Shown here piece after piece: positions 5,788 through 13,056 of a DNA stretch of 13,637 bases (positions are counted from its first letter, which is position 1; the number at the start of each line of letters is the position of its first letter). The stretch covers positions 1-13,637 of the forward strand of contig DYHK01000006.1 of NCBI GenBank assembly GCA_020724205.1, in the 5' to 3' direction. The DNA is from Candidatus Aenigmatarchaeum sp. Its GTDB lineage: Archaea > Nanobdellota > Nanobdellia > Pacearchaeales > GW2011-AR1. A program made the position numbers and the translations under genes. Below the pieces are notes generated by a model, which saw only the letters and a list, made by a program, of their open reading frames with translations, was not told the origin of the DNA and did no database searches.

Positions 5788-5793
5788 AATAAG

Positions 5794-6153
5794 ATGGCCA
5801 ACAAAGATCTTATCAAATTTATTAAAGAGGCTAGAAAAAGAGGATTTGATGACTATCAAATCCGTGACCCATTACTGAGAAAAGGCTGGCCACTAAACGA
5901 GGTAGAAGATGCCTTCCAGGAGCTAAAGCCAAGAGTAAAATTCAAGAATAAAATTACTATATTTCTAGACTCAGATGTTCTAAAAGTTATTGAAAAAAGA
6001 GCAAACAAAAACCTAATGACTATAAGCGAACAGATAGAAGATATTATAAGAAGGTCAGCAGTAAACACATCTGTAAAGAAACCTACTCAAGAAAAGCTGG
6101 ATGACATGCTTATCAGCTTATTCTCAAGAAGAAAGAGAAACACCTTAAAATAA
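5794..6153 (+). CDS. Ribbon-helix-helix DNA-binding protein
   Basis: A 119-aa protein with two parts. Residues 5-46 match a small helical domain known from DPANN and candidate-phyla proteins (FIKEARKRGFDDYQIRDPLL.KGW....VEDAF); its role is unknown. Residues 51-89 look like a ribbon-helix-helix fold: strand KITIFLD (53-59), helix DVLKVIEKRA (61-70), turn, and helix MTISEQIEDIIRRS (75-88). The strand would contact DNA in a dimer. The C-terminal 30 residues are basic. The promoter lies between two copies of a 12-bp sequence, so it may control itself. It ends three bases before the convergent 95-aa gene. Confidence 0.75.
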   Translation: MANKDLIKFIKEARKRGFDDYQIRDPLLRKGWPLNEVEDAFQELKPRVKFKNKITIFLDSDVLKVIEKRANKNLMTISEQIEDIIRRSAVNTSVKKPTQEKLDDMLISLFSRRKRNTLK

Positions 6154-6156
6154 TTC

Positions 6157-6444
6157 TTAAGAAAAAGCCTTTGCTAGTTCTGCAAGCCCTCTCTCTTCTG
6201 GATTATCGCTTGAAAGAACTGTTAAACACTTCTCTTTTGGATCGTCAATAACAACATACATTCCAGGAGAGTTTTGATCCACATAAATTCTAGGATCTTT
6301 CTTACTAGAAGCTAAATGACTATTAGCGTCAGAAAAAGCCAAGCGTAAGTGCTCACTAACCAACTTATACACCTCCGGACTGATATGAAAACCATTTCCT
6401 TTTACATTTAAACTAGGATTAGTGTAAAATACTTCAGCCTTCAT
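6157..6444 (-). CDS. Orphan protein (95 aa), likely paralogue of the 3454-3840 product
   Basis: A 95-aa protein of unknown function. Elements in order: N-terminal strand AEVFYTN, helix ISPEVYKLVSEHLRLAF (21-37), strand RIYVD, strand pair GMYVVIDDP and CLTVLSS (61-79), and helix GLAELAKAF (86-94). This order and the ISPE.Y helix match the 128-aa product encoded at 3454-3840 (ITPEQYSLALNSL, then YIVNSP, KIRVEF, FGLARHLG). The ATG at 6444 has CTTTTAAAGG at -21 to -30, implying a leaderless transcript. It converges on the ribbon-helix-helix gene. Confidence 0.6.
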   Translation of the reverse strand: MKAEVFYTNPSLNVKGNGFHISPEVYKLVSEHLRLAFSDANSHLASSKKDPRIYVDQNSPGMYVVIDDPKEKCLTVLSSDNPEERGLAELAKAFS

Positions 6445-6464
6445 GGCAGATTATAAAATTTAGC

Positions 6465-6474
6465 CTTTAAAAGT
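6465..6474 (-). promoter_or_regulatory. TATA box of the 95-aa gene
   Basis: CTTTTAAAGG at -21 to -30 from the ATG at 6444; same geometry as the other leaderless genes. Confidence 0.55.
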
Positions 6475-6496
6475 TTAATTATATATAAAAATATAC

Positions 6497-6853
6497 TTAT
6501 CTCTCTCTTCTCAAATCAGAATTGGTCTTATTAAAACATATTGAAAATAGCTTGCTAAACTCCTCTACCTCTTCTTCAGTCACTTTTTTTATAGATTCAT
6601 ATTCCTCAACAAGGAGTTTTATATCATCTCTTTCTTCAGGAAAAGAAAAATCATAAAGCTCAAGTATAGCCTCGCACCTTCCAAGAGAGTGAACACACGC
6701 ATAATGAGATTCTATTGCATGAGGAGAAATTTCTTCAGTCCTTATGTTTTTTACACCTACCATAGCATTCATAATTGCTCTTGTTCTCTCCAGATCTCCA
6801 ATAGAAGTGTAAAATCTTGCCATTAAATCAGCCTTAGTCTGGTAAGGATTCAT
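6497..6853 (-). CDS. All-helical orphan protein (118 aa)
   Basis: A 118-aa protein predicted to be mostly helical: helices near residues 6-17, 18-33, 43-65 and 70-105, with an acidic C-terminal helix (EEYESIKKVTEEEVEEFSKLF) and a basic end. Three cysteines are present, two in HYACVHSLGRC. I do not recognise a family. An R.{6}H arrangement near residue 38 superficially recalls HEPN nucleases, but the polar residue after the Arg is missing and the claim is not made. The ATG at 6853 is preferred over the TTG at 6865. It diverges from the gene at 6927 with about 70 bases between. Confidence 0.5.
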   Translation of the reverse strand: MNPYQTKADLMARFYTSIGDLERTRAIMNAMVGVKNIRTEEISPHAIESHYACVHSLGRCEAILELYDFSFPEERDDIKLLVEEYESIKKVTEEEVEEFSKLFSICFNKTNSDLRRER

Positions 6854-6896
6854 ATAATTACACAAAAAAGAGTCTTATTAATCTTATTATAGATAA

Positions 6897-6906
6897 GAAT
6901 ATAAAT
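6897..6906 (+). promoter_or_regulatory. TATA box that decides the start of the next gene
   Basis: GAATATAAAT at -30 to -21 from the ATG at 6927. The ATG at 6918 would lie upstream of, or at, the predicted transcription start, so the start at 6927 is favoured. Confidence 0.5.
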
Positions 6907-6926
6907 AGAAGATTAAGATGTTTTAT

Positions 6927-7316
6927 ATGAAACTAGTCAAAAGAAACTCAATAAAAAGAGAGTTTAAAAAAAAGACCTTTTCAGTAAGGGAAATGGCTGA
7001 AATTACCAGAGGTTTAGGGGCAGATATCCACACACTAGGATTCCCAGATATAGAAAAGGTAGATCATCCAAATCCTCAGGAAAGATACAGTGTTCAATTC
7101 TCACAGCTTGAAAATTATCCAGCCATGACTACATCAGGTATAAAACCAGGTATAACAGGATTATACTCTACTCAAGTTTCAGCTCCATATGAAGATGAAG
7201 AGGGAAGATATCATTTTCCACAGCAAATACACTATAGATTTCACATAGCAGATGGCAATTTAATAATAAATCCTGTAAAATTTAAATCAAGATTACTTGA
7301 AGCTCTTTTTGGATAA
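6927..7316 (+). CDS. Orphan protein (129 aa)
   Basis: A 129-aa protein without a recognised family. The first 20 residues are very basic (MKLVKRNSIKREFKKK), then a helix (VREMAEITRGLGADIH), a Pro-rich middle, and a beta-rich half with SQLENYPAM, GITGLYSTQV and IHYRFHIADGNLIINPV, ending in a short helix. No membrane segment. The ATG at 6927 is chosen over the one at 6918, three codons upstream, because the TATA box at 6897-6906 then sits at the distance seen for other genes here. The following gene starts 43 bases downstream with its own promoter. Confidence 0.55.
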   Translation: MKLVKRNSIKREFKKKTFSVREMAEITRGLGADIHTLGFPDIEKVDHPNPQERYSVQFSQLENYPAMTTSGIKPGITGLYSTQVSAPYEDEEGRYHFPQQIHYRFHIADGNLIINPVKFKSRLLEALFG

Positions 7317-7329
7317 AAAAGATATAAAT

Positions 7330-7339
7330 ATTTTTAAAA
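7330..7339 (+). promoter_or_regulatory. TATA box of the 126-aa gene
   Basis: ATTTTTAAAA at -30 to -21 from the ATG at 7360. A second A/T box (GATATAAATA, 7321-7330) lies directly upstream. Confidence 0.5.
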
Positions 7340-7359
7340 GAAGTTTAAATTAATTAATA

Positions 7360-7740
7360 ATGAATACAGAAAGGGTGTATGTAAGACAAGGGGAGAGATA
7401 TCCTATAACTCATAGGGTTAAAGGAAAGGAAGTCTTTCTAGACGCCTTATCCCTTGGAAAAGATAAAAACGGAAATGAAATTTTTCTAGATTGGGATTCA
7501 AAAATCAATCTTGATCCTAGAGGTAAAAATTATACTGAAATTCAGTTTTTCAAGTGCTACCCTTATTTTGAAGAGAGTAAGTTTCCTCAAGAGGCTATAA
7601 GGGGATGCCCTGTTATTGTAAGAGATGATAAGCCCTACATAGAAGTAGAGAAATTTCAAAGATCCTTGCCTCCGGAAGAGGCAATCTACCTCTCAAACTT
7701 CTTAAAGAAACATAAGGAAAATGATAACAAGAGACCTTAA
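7360..7740 (+). CDS. Orphan protein (126 aa) overlapping a deoxyribosyltransferase-like gene
   Basis: A 126-aa protein I do not recognise. The first 60 residues look beta-rich (RVYVRQGERYPITHRV, EVFLDAL, GNEIFLDW); then come two cysteines (FFKCYPYF, RGCPVIV), a strand PYIEVEKF and a C-terminal helix (PPEEAIYLSNFLKKHKE). The start is supported by a TATA box 30 bases upstream. Its last 20 bases overlap the start of the nucleoside deoxyribosyltransferase-like gene, so the two are translated from one message and may act together. The overlap is the only functional hint. Confidence 0.55.
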   Translation: MNTERVYVRQGERYPITHRVKGKEVFLDALSLGKDKNGNEIFLDWDSKINLDPRGKNYTEIQFFKCYPYFEESKFPQEAIRGCPVIVRDDKPYIEVEKFQRSLPPEEAIYLSNFLKKHKENDNKRP

Positions 7741-8224
7741 CTTTTCAATTTATATAGCATCTCCTCTGGGGTTCTCAGAAGCTGGAAGATTTTTTTATTA
7801 TAATAAGCTAGTACCAACAATTATAGAAGAAGGATTTAAAGTAATTGATCCATGGGTTCTTACTCCTCAAAGTTATATAGAAAAAATAATTAAAATGCCT
7901 GTTAGTAAGAAAAAAATAAGAAAATTAAGAGAAATGAACGAGATTATTGGAAGGAATAATGAAAAAGGGATTAGAGCCTCTAATGGAATGATAGCTATCC
8001 TAGATGGCCAGGATGTTGATAGTGGAGTAGCATCTGAAATAGGAGTTACATTTGAACTAAAAAAGAAGATTCTTGGCTATAGAGGAGATTTCAGACTGTC
8101 TTCAGAAAATGAGGGAACACAGATAAATATTCAAGTAGGATACTGGATTGATAAATCAGGAGGAAAAATATATACCTCTCTTGATGATTTAAGATCCTCT
8201 CTTGTAAGAGAATTTATTAAATAG
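7721..8224 (+). CDS. Nucleoside 2-deoxyribosyltransferase-like protein
   Basis: A 167-aa protein with the pattern of the nucleoside 2-deoxyribosyltransferase family (PF05014): IYIASPLGF at 10-18 (first strand and phosphate/sugar loop), FKVIDPW at 39-45, NGMIAILDGQDVDSGVASEIG at 88-108, and RGDFR at 121-125. The family's 'DG.dvDsGtawEiG' block includes the nucleophilic Glu, here E106, and D95 and D98 are conserved. These enzymes cleave or transfer the deoxyribose of deoxynucleosides or nucleotides; whether this one transfers or hydrolyses cannot be told. It likely acts in nucleotide salvage in the cytoplasm, which suits a reduced genome. The ATG at 7721 has AAGGA close before it. Confidence 0.8.
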   Translation: MITRDLNFSIYIASPLGFSEAGRFFYYNKLVPTIIEEGFKVIDPWVLTPQSYIEKIIKMPVSKKKIRKLREMNEIIGRNNEKGIRASNGMIAILDGQDVDSGVASEIGVTFELKKKILGYRGDFRLSSENEGTQINIQVGYWIDKSGGKIYTSLDDLRSSLVREFIK

Positions 8225-8437
8225 CAAGTCTAGAATATCCTAAAGTAAATTTTAACATTTCTAGAATTATTAACTTATCAAATATAACTAATTACTACTT
8301 AAAATTTACACTCTGGTTTTAAATTATTTTTATTAGATACTCCACAGCTTTCTGTGATTAGGAGCCTCATTAACATAAAAAGCCTCAATTTCACCTCTTA
8401 AAAATACATTTAAAAACACTCTTATTTTGCTTATTAT
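8225..8437. other. Intergenic region, 213 bases
   Basis: This gap holds a small hairpin (CACAG, loop CTTT, CTGTG at 8343-8356; CTCC at 8340-8343 and GGAG at 8361-8364 could extend it with a bulge), a short repeat of AGCCTCA, and the promoter of the next operon. No open frame or tRNA was seen. Confidence 0.45.
8408..8417 (+). promoter_or_regulatory. TATA box of the membrane/glycosylation operon
   Basis: ATTTAAAAAC at -30 to -21 from the ATG at 8438. Confidence 0.55.
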
Positions 8438-9401
8438 ATGGTATTAAAACTAAGTGACTACAAAAAGCACATAAGCATAGCTGTGATGGTTATTATAGCT
8501 GTACTCTTCATAAACTACATATACACTCACATAAGTGACTTCAAGCAACTAACAATAGCAAACCCTCTCTACATTCTTCCTCTACTAATCCTTGTACTGC
8601 TAAACACTATAACAAACGGAATTATAATAAAACTCTTCCTATATAAATATAAAATTCAAAGAGTGGTTTGGACTCTCAATTGTAACCTCTTTTTATAATA
8701 CAATAACTCCTCTAAGAGGAGGAGCTTTTGTAAAGGCAATATATCTTAAGAAAAGATATAACTTTTCATATCTAGACTTCCTAGCCTCATTTTCAGGAGT
8801 CTATGTAATAACAATTCTAATGGCAAGTTTTACAGGTCTTATAAGTTTAATATTTCTTTACACACAGTATAATATATTCAACCCAATTGTTCTTGCAATC
8901 TTCCTGGCCTTTTTTATACCACTTTCAACAATAGTTCTCTTCTCTCCGGAATTTCCAAAAACAAAGAATAACTTCATAAATAACATAGTAAGAATACTTA
9001 ACGGCTGGAATCTAATTAGAAAAAATAGAAAAACAGTGTTTTTAATCTCACTTATAGCTCTTACACAAATAGTTATTAGCATAATAAATACTATAATTGC
9101 CTACGGGATTTTTGACATTAAAATAACCCTAATTCAGGCCCTATTCCTTGTCTCACTAGGGCTTGTAACCATGGTTATCTCAATAACTCCAGGCTCTCTT
9201 GGAATAGCAGAGGCTGTCTCAGTCTTCTCAGCACTTGTTATTGGAATAACACCTGCACAATCACTTACAGTTGCACTCTTCACTAGGGCTGTTTCACTTC
9301 TTGTGATACTAACTCTTGGCCCGCTATTTTCATACATACTTCTCAGAAACAATAAAAATGAAAAACCTCAAAGAAAACCTCAGAAGCATAACACAAAATA
9401 G
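8438..9401 (+). pseudogene. UPF0104 / LPG-synthase-type membrane protein, frameshifted
   Basis: One gene is split by a single-base shift. The first frame gives 72 normal residues and stops at 8698; the second, one base over, opens at once with FKEWFGLSIV and TITPLRGGAFVKAIYLKKRY, the conserved core of the lysylphosphatidylglycerol synthase membrane-region family (UPF0104), and runs to 9401. Removing one A from the AAAA at 8651-8654 gives YKYKFKEWFGLS and a full-length protein of about 320 aa with six to eight membrane helices. Archaeal members are thought to work on membrane lipids or lipid-linked sugars; the substrate is unknown. The homopolymer makes sequencing error possible; true decay or recoding are alternatives. 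The GT-C-like gene overlaps its end by 44 bases. Confidence 0.85.
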
Positions 9402-10983
9402 TTTTATTCAGTTGCTTATAATTTACATTATCTTACTAGGAATATTTGCTCTAGGCTTCCTTTCAGAATACACTCTTCACATGGAAATCTTTGCAGTTAT
9501 TCTTGGAATTCTAGGAATATCAATAATTTCAAAAACCTCAGAAGATCAAAAAGAAGGAAAATTTCTTGAAAATAAAACCCTTTACTACTCGCTTATAATC
9601 TTCTTGCTACTCCTAATCCTTCTCTCAAGAGCAATTCCTTATATTGGGAATGACATTCCAATGGGATACGACACTGGAATGTATAAGTATGCTATAGAAT
9701 ACGGGCTTCAAAATCAGGACCTCTGGGTTTTAAGTGGAGTAGAGCCAGGTTTTCTCTACCTAATGACTCTCCTAAACCTCTTTCTCTCAACAGACTTTAT
9801 TCTTCGCTGGTTATTCATACTCTTCAATGTCCTCCTAGGCTTCTCAATCTTCCTTACAACAAAGGAATACTTCAATAAAAAAACAGCCCTAATAGCTCTC
9901 ACAATCTTCACCTTTTCAATAATTCAGTTTAAGGTCTTTGAGTTTATGTATTATAAAAACATCATAGGAATAATCCTCTTCCTCTTCTCAGCATACTTCA
10001 TAAAAAAGGAAAAAAAGATGCTTTTTGTGCTTTCAGGAGTCTTAATAGCAATAATTCACAGACCAACCTTTTACCTTTTTGGTCTCTCTTACCTTATTTA
10101 TGCCCTTTCATCTCCGCTAAATTTTAACACTAAAAAATACAATAAAAAATTATTACTAACAAATATCATTCTAGGAATTTCAATACTAGTAATCTCCTCA
10201 CTATTCTATATAGGAAAATTCTCCCCAGCAATCACTAACCTAATAGAGCCAGTCTTCATAGGATTTATTCAGACAGGAGAGTCTCCAGGAACCTTCATAA
10301 GCTTTAAGGAGTATCAGTTTACAACACTTGCCTACCTCCCATTTGCAATAATTGGCTTCTTCTATCTAGCAAGAAAAAAAGAGTTTAACCTCTTATTCTT
10401 ATGGACACTATTAAGCGCTATTATAGTATACTTCCAGTTTTTCTTCTTTAATAGATTTATAATCTTCTTAGATATAGGACTGATAATCTTAGCCTCAGTA
10501 GGCTTATCAAAACTCATAGAAAATAAAAAGAAGCTTAATCTAGCCCTATTTTACATACTTCTTGTAATCCTAGCCTTCTCTTTCACACTCTACGCATTTA
10601 ACTCAAAACCCCTGATTAATCAAAACGAGCTAACAACAATATCTTACCTATCAAATATACCTCAGGAAGCTTACGCAGTCTCAACATCTTCATACTACTC
10701 TACATGGATACAAGGATACTCAAATAGAAGAACAATAGCTCCTGGTCTTTTTGACTATGACACTCATAATGCACAGCAGTGGAGCACCTTCTGGTCTACC
10801 TCTAATTATGAAGAAGCGAAAAGCTTTTTATCTGATTATAACAAGGAATTATATATCTTCATAGGGGAAAAGCAGGCAGATAATCTTAACAAGTTCCTAA
10901 ACCTTAAAGATAACACCTGTCTCTCACTCTTTTATGAAAACCCTGTAAATCCAAAAAATAAAATATACAGGTTTAAATGTTAA
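9358..10983 (+). CDS. GT-C-type integral membrane glycosyltransferase (putative)
   Basis: A 541-aa protein with about 10-12 membrane helices, followed by a soluble domain of roughly 130 residues. The first large loop (about 91-131) reads PYIGNDIPMGYDTGMYKYA, then VEPGFLYLMTLL. Acidic residues D99 and D105 in the first outward loop, and the 'EPGFLYL' block before the next helix, are typical of GT-C glycosyltransferases that use lipid-linked sugars at the outer face of the membrane. The C-terminal part (AYAVSTSSYYSTWIQGYSNR, then APGLF) resembles the outside domains of such enzymes. ATG 9358 is preferred to TTG 9316. The start overlaps the UPF0104 gene, and one base separates the stop from the next gene. 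Donor and acceptor are unknown. Confidence 0.65.
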   Translation: MKNLKENLRSITQNSFIQLLIIYIILLGIFALGFLSEYTLHMEIFAVILGILGISIISKTSEDQKEGKFLENKTLYYSLIIFLLLLILLSRAIPYIGNDIPMGYDTGMYKYAIEYGLQNQDLWVLSGVEPGFLYLMTLLNLFLSTDFILRWLFILFNVLLGFSIFLTTKEYFNKKTALIALTIFTFSIIQFKVFEFMYYKNIIGIILFLFSAYFIKKEKKMLFVLSGVLIAIIHRPTFYLFGLSYLIYALSSPLNFNTKKYNKKLLLTNIILGISILVISSLFYIGKFSPAITNLIEPVFIGFIQTGESPGTFISFKEYQFTTLAYLPFAIIGFFYLARKKEFNLLFLWTLLSAIIVYFQFFFFNRFIIFLDIGLIILASVGLSKLIENKKKLNLALFYILLVILAFSFTLYAFNSKPLINQNELTTISYLSNIPQEAYAVSTSSYYSTWIQGYSNRRTIAPGLFDYDTHNAQQWSTFWSTSNYEEAKSFLSDYNKELYIFIGEKQADNLNKFLNLKDNTCLSLFYENPVNPKNKIYRFKC

Positions 10984-10984
10984 A

Positions 10985-12538
10985 ATGTCAGCTGAAAAAG
11001 AAATAAAGAAGGAAATACACAAAATAGAGAAGAGCTTAAGAGGAAGTATAACAGAAAAAGAGCCAGCATATATAAGGCTTATTAAGATCTTAGTAATTTT
11101 AATTCCTGTTATTGTTCTAGCTTACTTATTTATCAATCAATTCTTTCTTCCTAATACAAGCTATTTCTTCTACGACATCGGATCTCAGCAGGAGAGCTAT
11201 CTTACTCCTAAAGAAAGAGTCTCAAATTCTATTCAAAGCCTTGATTCAACAGAGAATTACAGGAATATTACTTCACCGCTTGTTTACTTTGATATTCCTA
11301 TAGAATCTGGAGCAGAAACAGTAAGTATTGATATAAGATTCAGAAACAACTTCCCACAGAATTCAAAGCTGGTTGTAGGAGCTAAAGACCAGGAAGAATG
11401 GCACTACCTATCAAAAACAGTTTACAGTCCAACAATAGAATACCTAATAAACAATTACAAGTATGAACAAAAAGGAAGCACATATCTCTTCAAGATAAAT
11501 AAGGATATAAAAGAGTACACAATATCTGAAATAAAGGAAGGGCGTGTTCAAGCAGTAATAGCCACAGACCAGAATATAGATATTCCACAGTTTACTATTC
11601 CAGATTACACTCCAGGAAGCTTTGAAATAGACACTCCTCTAAGAGGCACACATAATTTTTATGTATATATTAAAGGGCCATTTGAAACAACAGTAGAAAA
11701 AAGAGACCTAAACTGGTATGAAAATCCAGATGTCTTGTACCTTAATCTTTACAGCCTTAATGGAAGTGTAATAGCAAACACCACAATAAAAGATGATGGA
11801 ATAGATGAAAAGAAACAGAATAAGACAGACTTCAAAACTCAAAAAACAGCACTCTCAGTTAACAACCTTAAAGAAGGAGTTTACAGGCTTGAATTAAAAA
11901 ATAATGAGGACATGATAATAACTAAACTTTCCTTAAATCAGAACAAAGTACTAGTTAAGGATAAGGTCTTTCCTGCCTCAAGTTCAATATATTTTACAGA
12001 TCTGGAAGACTCTGTTAAACTATACTTCTTATCTTCAGACAGAACAAATGTGAATTTCCTTACATACCACCTAGTTTCAGCAAATCAGACAGCTAAGGTT
12101 GATGATCAGAGAGTAAGAATAGAAAAGGAAAAAGAAGATTATGAGATATCTTTAGAACCATCTATTACTGGAGAGATGCACCAAGTATCGACGGAAAAAG
12201 GAAATGTTATAATATCACGGAATGGTTTTTTCTCATTCTCAGAAACCTCTTGGTTCAGCCTAATAAATTCAAGAAGGATTGATTTCAAAGAAGATATAAA
12301 ATACTTGGAGAAAAATGCAGACTATGTTCTTGTAGATTACGCACCTATAGAATACGACCATAATAACTGGAAGATAGCACATGTAAGCTTCAATATCTCA
12401 GAGCTTTATGTTAAGGATGATAAGCTTAATATTCTGATTAATACTCCTCACCTAAATGATAATAGAAATGACTCAAAGACAATGTATCTTCCAGTAGACT
12501 GGATAAATATATCAGTTTACAGGCCGGCAAGAGTTTAA
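10985..12538 (+). CDS. Large single-helix surface protein with nine N-glycosylation sequons
   Basis: A 517-aa protein. Residues 1-30 are charged and probably cytoplasmic. One membrane helix spans about 31-54. The rest is a large beta-rich outside region, without recognised domain, containing nine N-X-S/T sequons (NTS, NIT, NGS, NTT, NKT, NQT, NIS, NDS, NIS). A FDIPIESGAETVSIDIRFRN segment suggests a jelly-roll or Ig-like sheet. The start is one base after the stop of the GT-C-like gene, so the two are co-transcribed and the product may be its substrate, partner or surface anchor. The family is not one I can name, and no S-layer or enzyme motif was seen. Confidence 0.6.
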   Translation: MSAEKEIKKEIHKIEKSLRGSITEKEPAYIRLIKILVILIPVIVLAYLFINQFFLPNTSYFFYDIGSQQESYLTPKERVSNSIQSLDSTENYRNITSPLVYFDIPIESGAETVSIDIRFRNNFPQNSKLVVGAKDQEEWHYLSKTVYSPTIEYLINNYKYEQKGSTYLFKINKDIKEYTISEIKEGRVQAVIATDQNIDIPQFTIPDYTPGSFEIDTPLRGTHNFYVYIKGPFETTVEKRDLNWYENPDVLYLNLYSLNGSVIANTTIKDDGIDEKKQNKTDFKTQKTALSVNNLKEGVYRLELKNNEDMIITKLSLNQNKVLVKDKVFPASSSIYFTDLEDSVKLYFLSSDRTNVNFLTYHLVSANQTAKVDDQRVRIEKEKEDYEISLEPSITGEMHQVSTEKGNVIISRNGFFSFSETSWFSLINSRRIDFKEDIKYLEKNADYVLVDYAPIEYDHNNWKIAHVSFNISELYVKDDKLNILINTPHLNDNRNDSKTMYLPVDWINISVYRPARV

Positions 12539-12657
12539 TATAATAAAGTAATTTTAATAGAATAACTCTACCAAACTTAATATACTTTAAATTGTAATCT
12601 AGCTAGATAATTTAACCTATGGATTTTAATTTACATTACTATATATTTCAATAACTC

Positions 12658-13056
12658 TTAAAAATCTTTATTCTTCTTTAACCTCACATAAATAATTATA
12701 AGTGAGAGCACAATTATTGCTAGAATTGTAAAGAAGCTAGATAATAGAGAGATTTTTACTCCGATTAGATTTAGATAGAAGACTGCTAGCGGAACAACCG
12801 AAATTGAGAGTGCAAAGCTAAGCGCTAAACGTTCTATAACTTCTATATCTTTATTCTTTGGGAAGAAGATAAAACTGAGTATAAATCCTGGAAGAAATAG
12901 TACATAGAATGAACCAAAAGTGATTCTTAGAGATTCTAAGTAAGATAATGGAGTAAAAAGTGTGAGTGCGATCGATAGTAAATTTAATAGAACAATTACT
13001 CCGATTATTAATATTATCCAGTTAAGTCTTCTATTAAACTCTTTCTGATTAATCAT
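12658..13056 (-). CDS. DUF1616-type membrane protein (short)
   Basis: A 132-aa protein of four hydrophobic segments (about 12-36, 45-66, 77-98, 102-126). Residues 42-100 carry the DUF1616 (PF07760) signature: LRITFGSFYVLFLPGFILSF, FFPKNKDIEVIERLALSFALS and VVPLAVFYLNLIGVKI. Archaeal DUF1616 proteins commonly carry a further outside domain after these helices; here the protein ends at the last helix and a basic tail. The function of the family is unknown, though members often lie near surface-glycan genes. The ATG overlaps the stop of the upstream membrane-protein gene by eight bases. It converges on the surface-protein gene at 12538. Confidence 0.75.
   Translation of the reverse strand: MINQKEFNRRLNWIILIIGVIVLLNLLSIALTLFTPLSYLESLRITFGSFYVLFLPGFILSFIFFPKNKDIEVIERLALSFALSISVVPLAVFYLNLIGVKISLLSSFFTILAIIVLSLIIIYVRLKKNKDF

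Larger units (their letters stand above)
5585..5793. other. Intergenic region: repeat plus candidate operators
   Basis: This 209-base gap holds the 85-bp repeat copy, a TATA-like box (5756-5765), and two exact copies of TTATATCATTAA at 5724-5735 and 5776-5787. No RNA gene was seen. Confidence 0.55.

Noticed and set aside
6700..6760. R.{6}H arrangement suggesting a HEPN nuclease
   Set aside because: The usual polar residue after the Arg is missing and the pattern is short; a helical protein of this size will often show it by chance.
8858..9352. Minus-strand frames inside the UPF0104-type gene
   Set aside because: The plus-strand frame carries the conserved family core; the antisense frames have no support.
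12597..12608. Perfect 12-bp palindrome ATCTAGCTAGAT between convergent genes
   Set aside because: Several palindromes of this length are expected by chance in 13.6 kb, and no T tract follows, so a terminator call is not supported.
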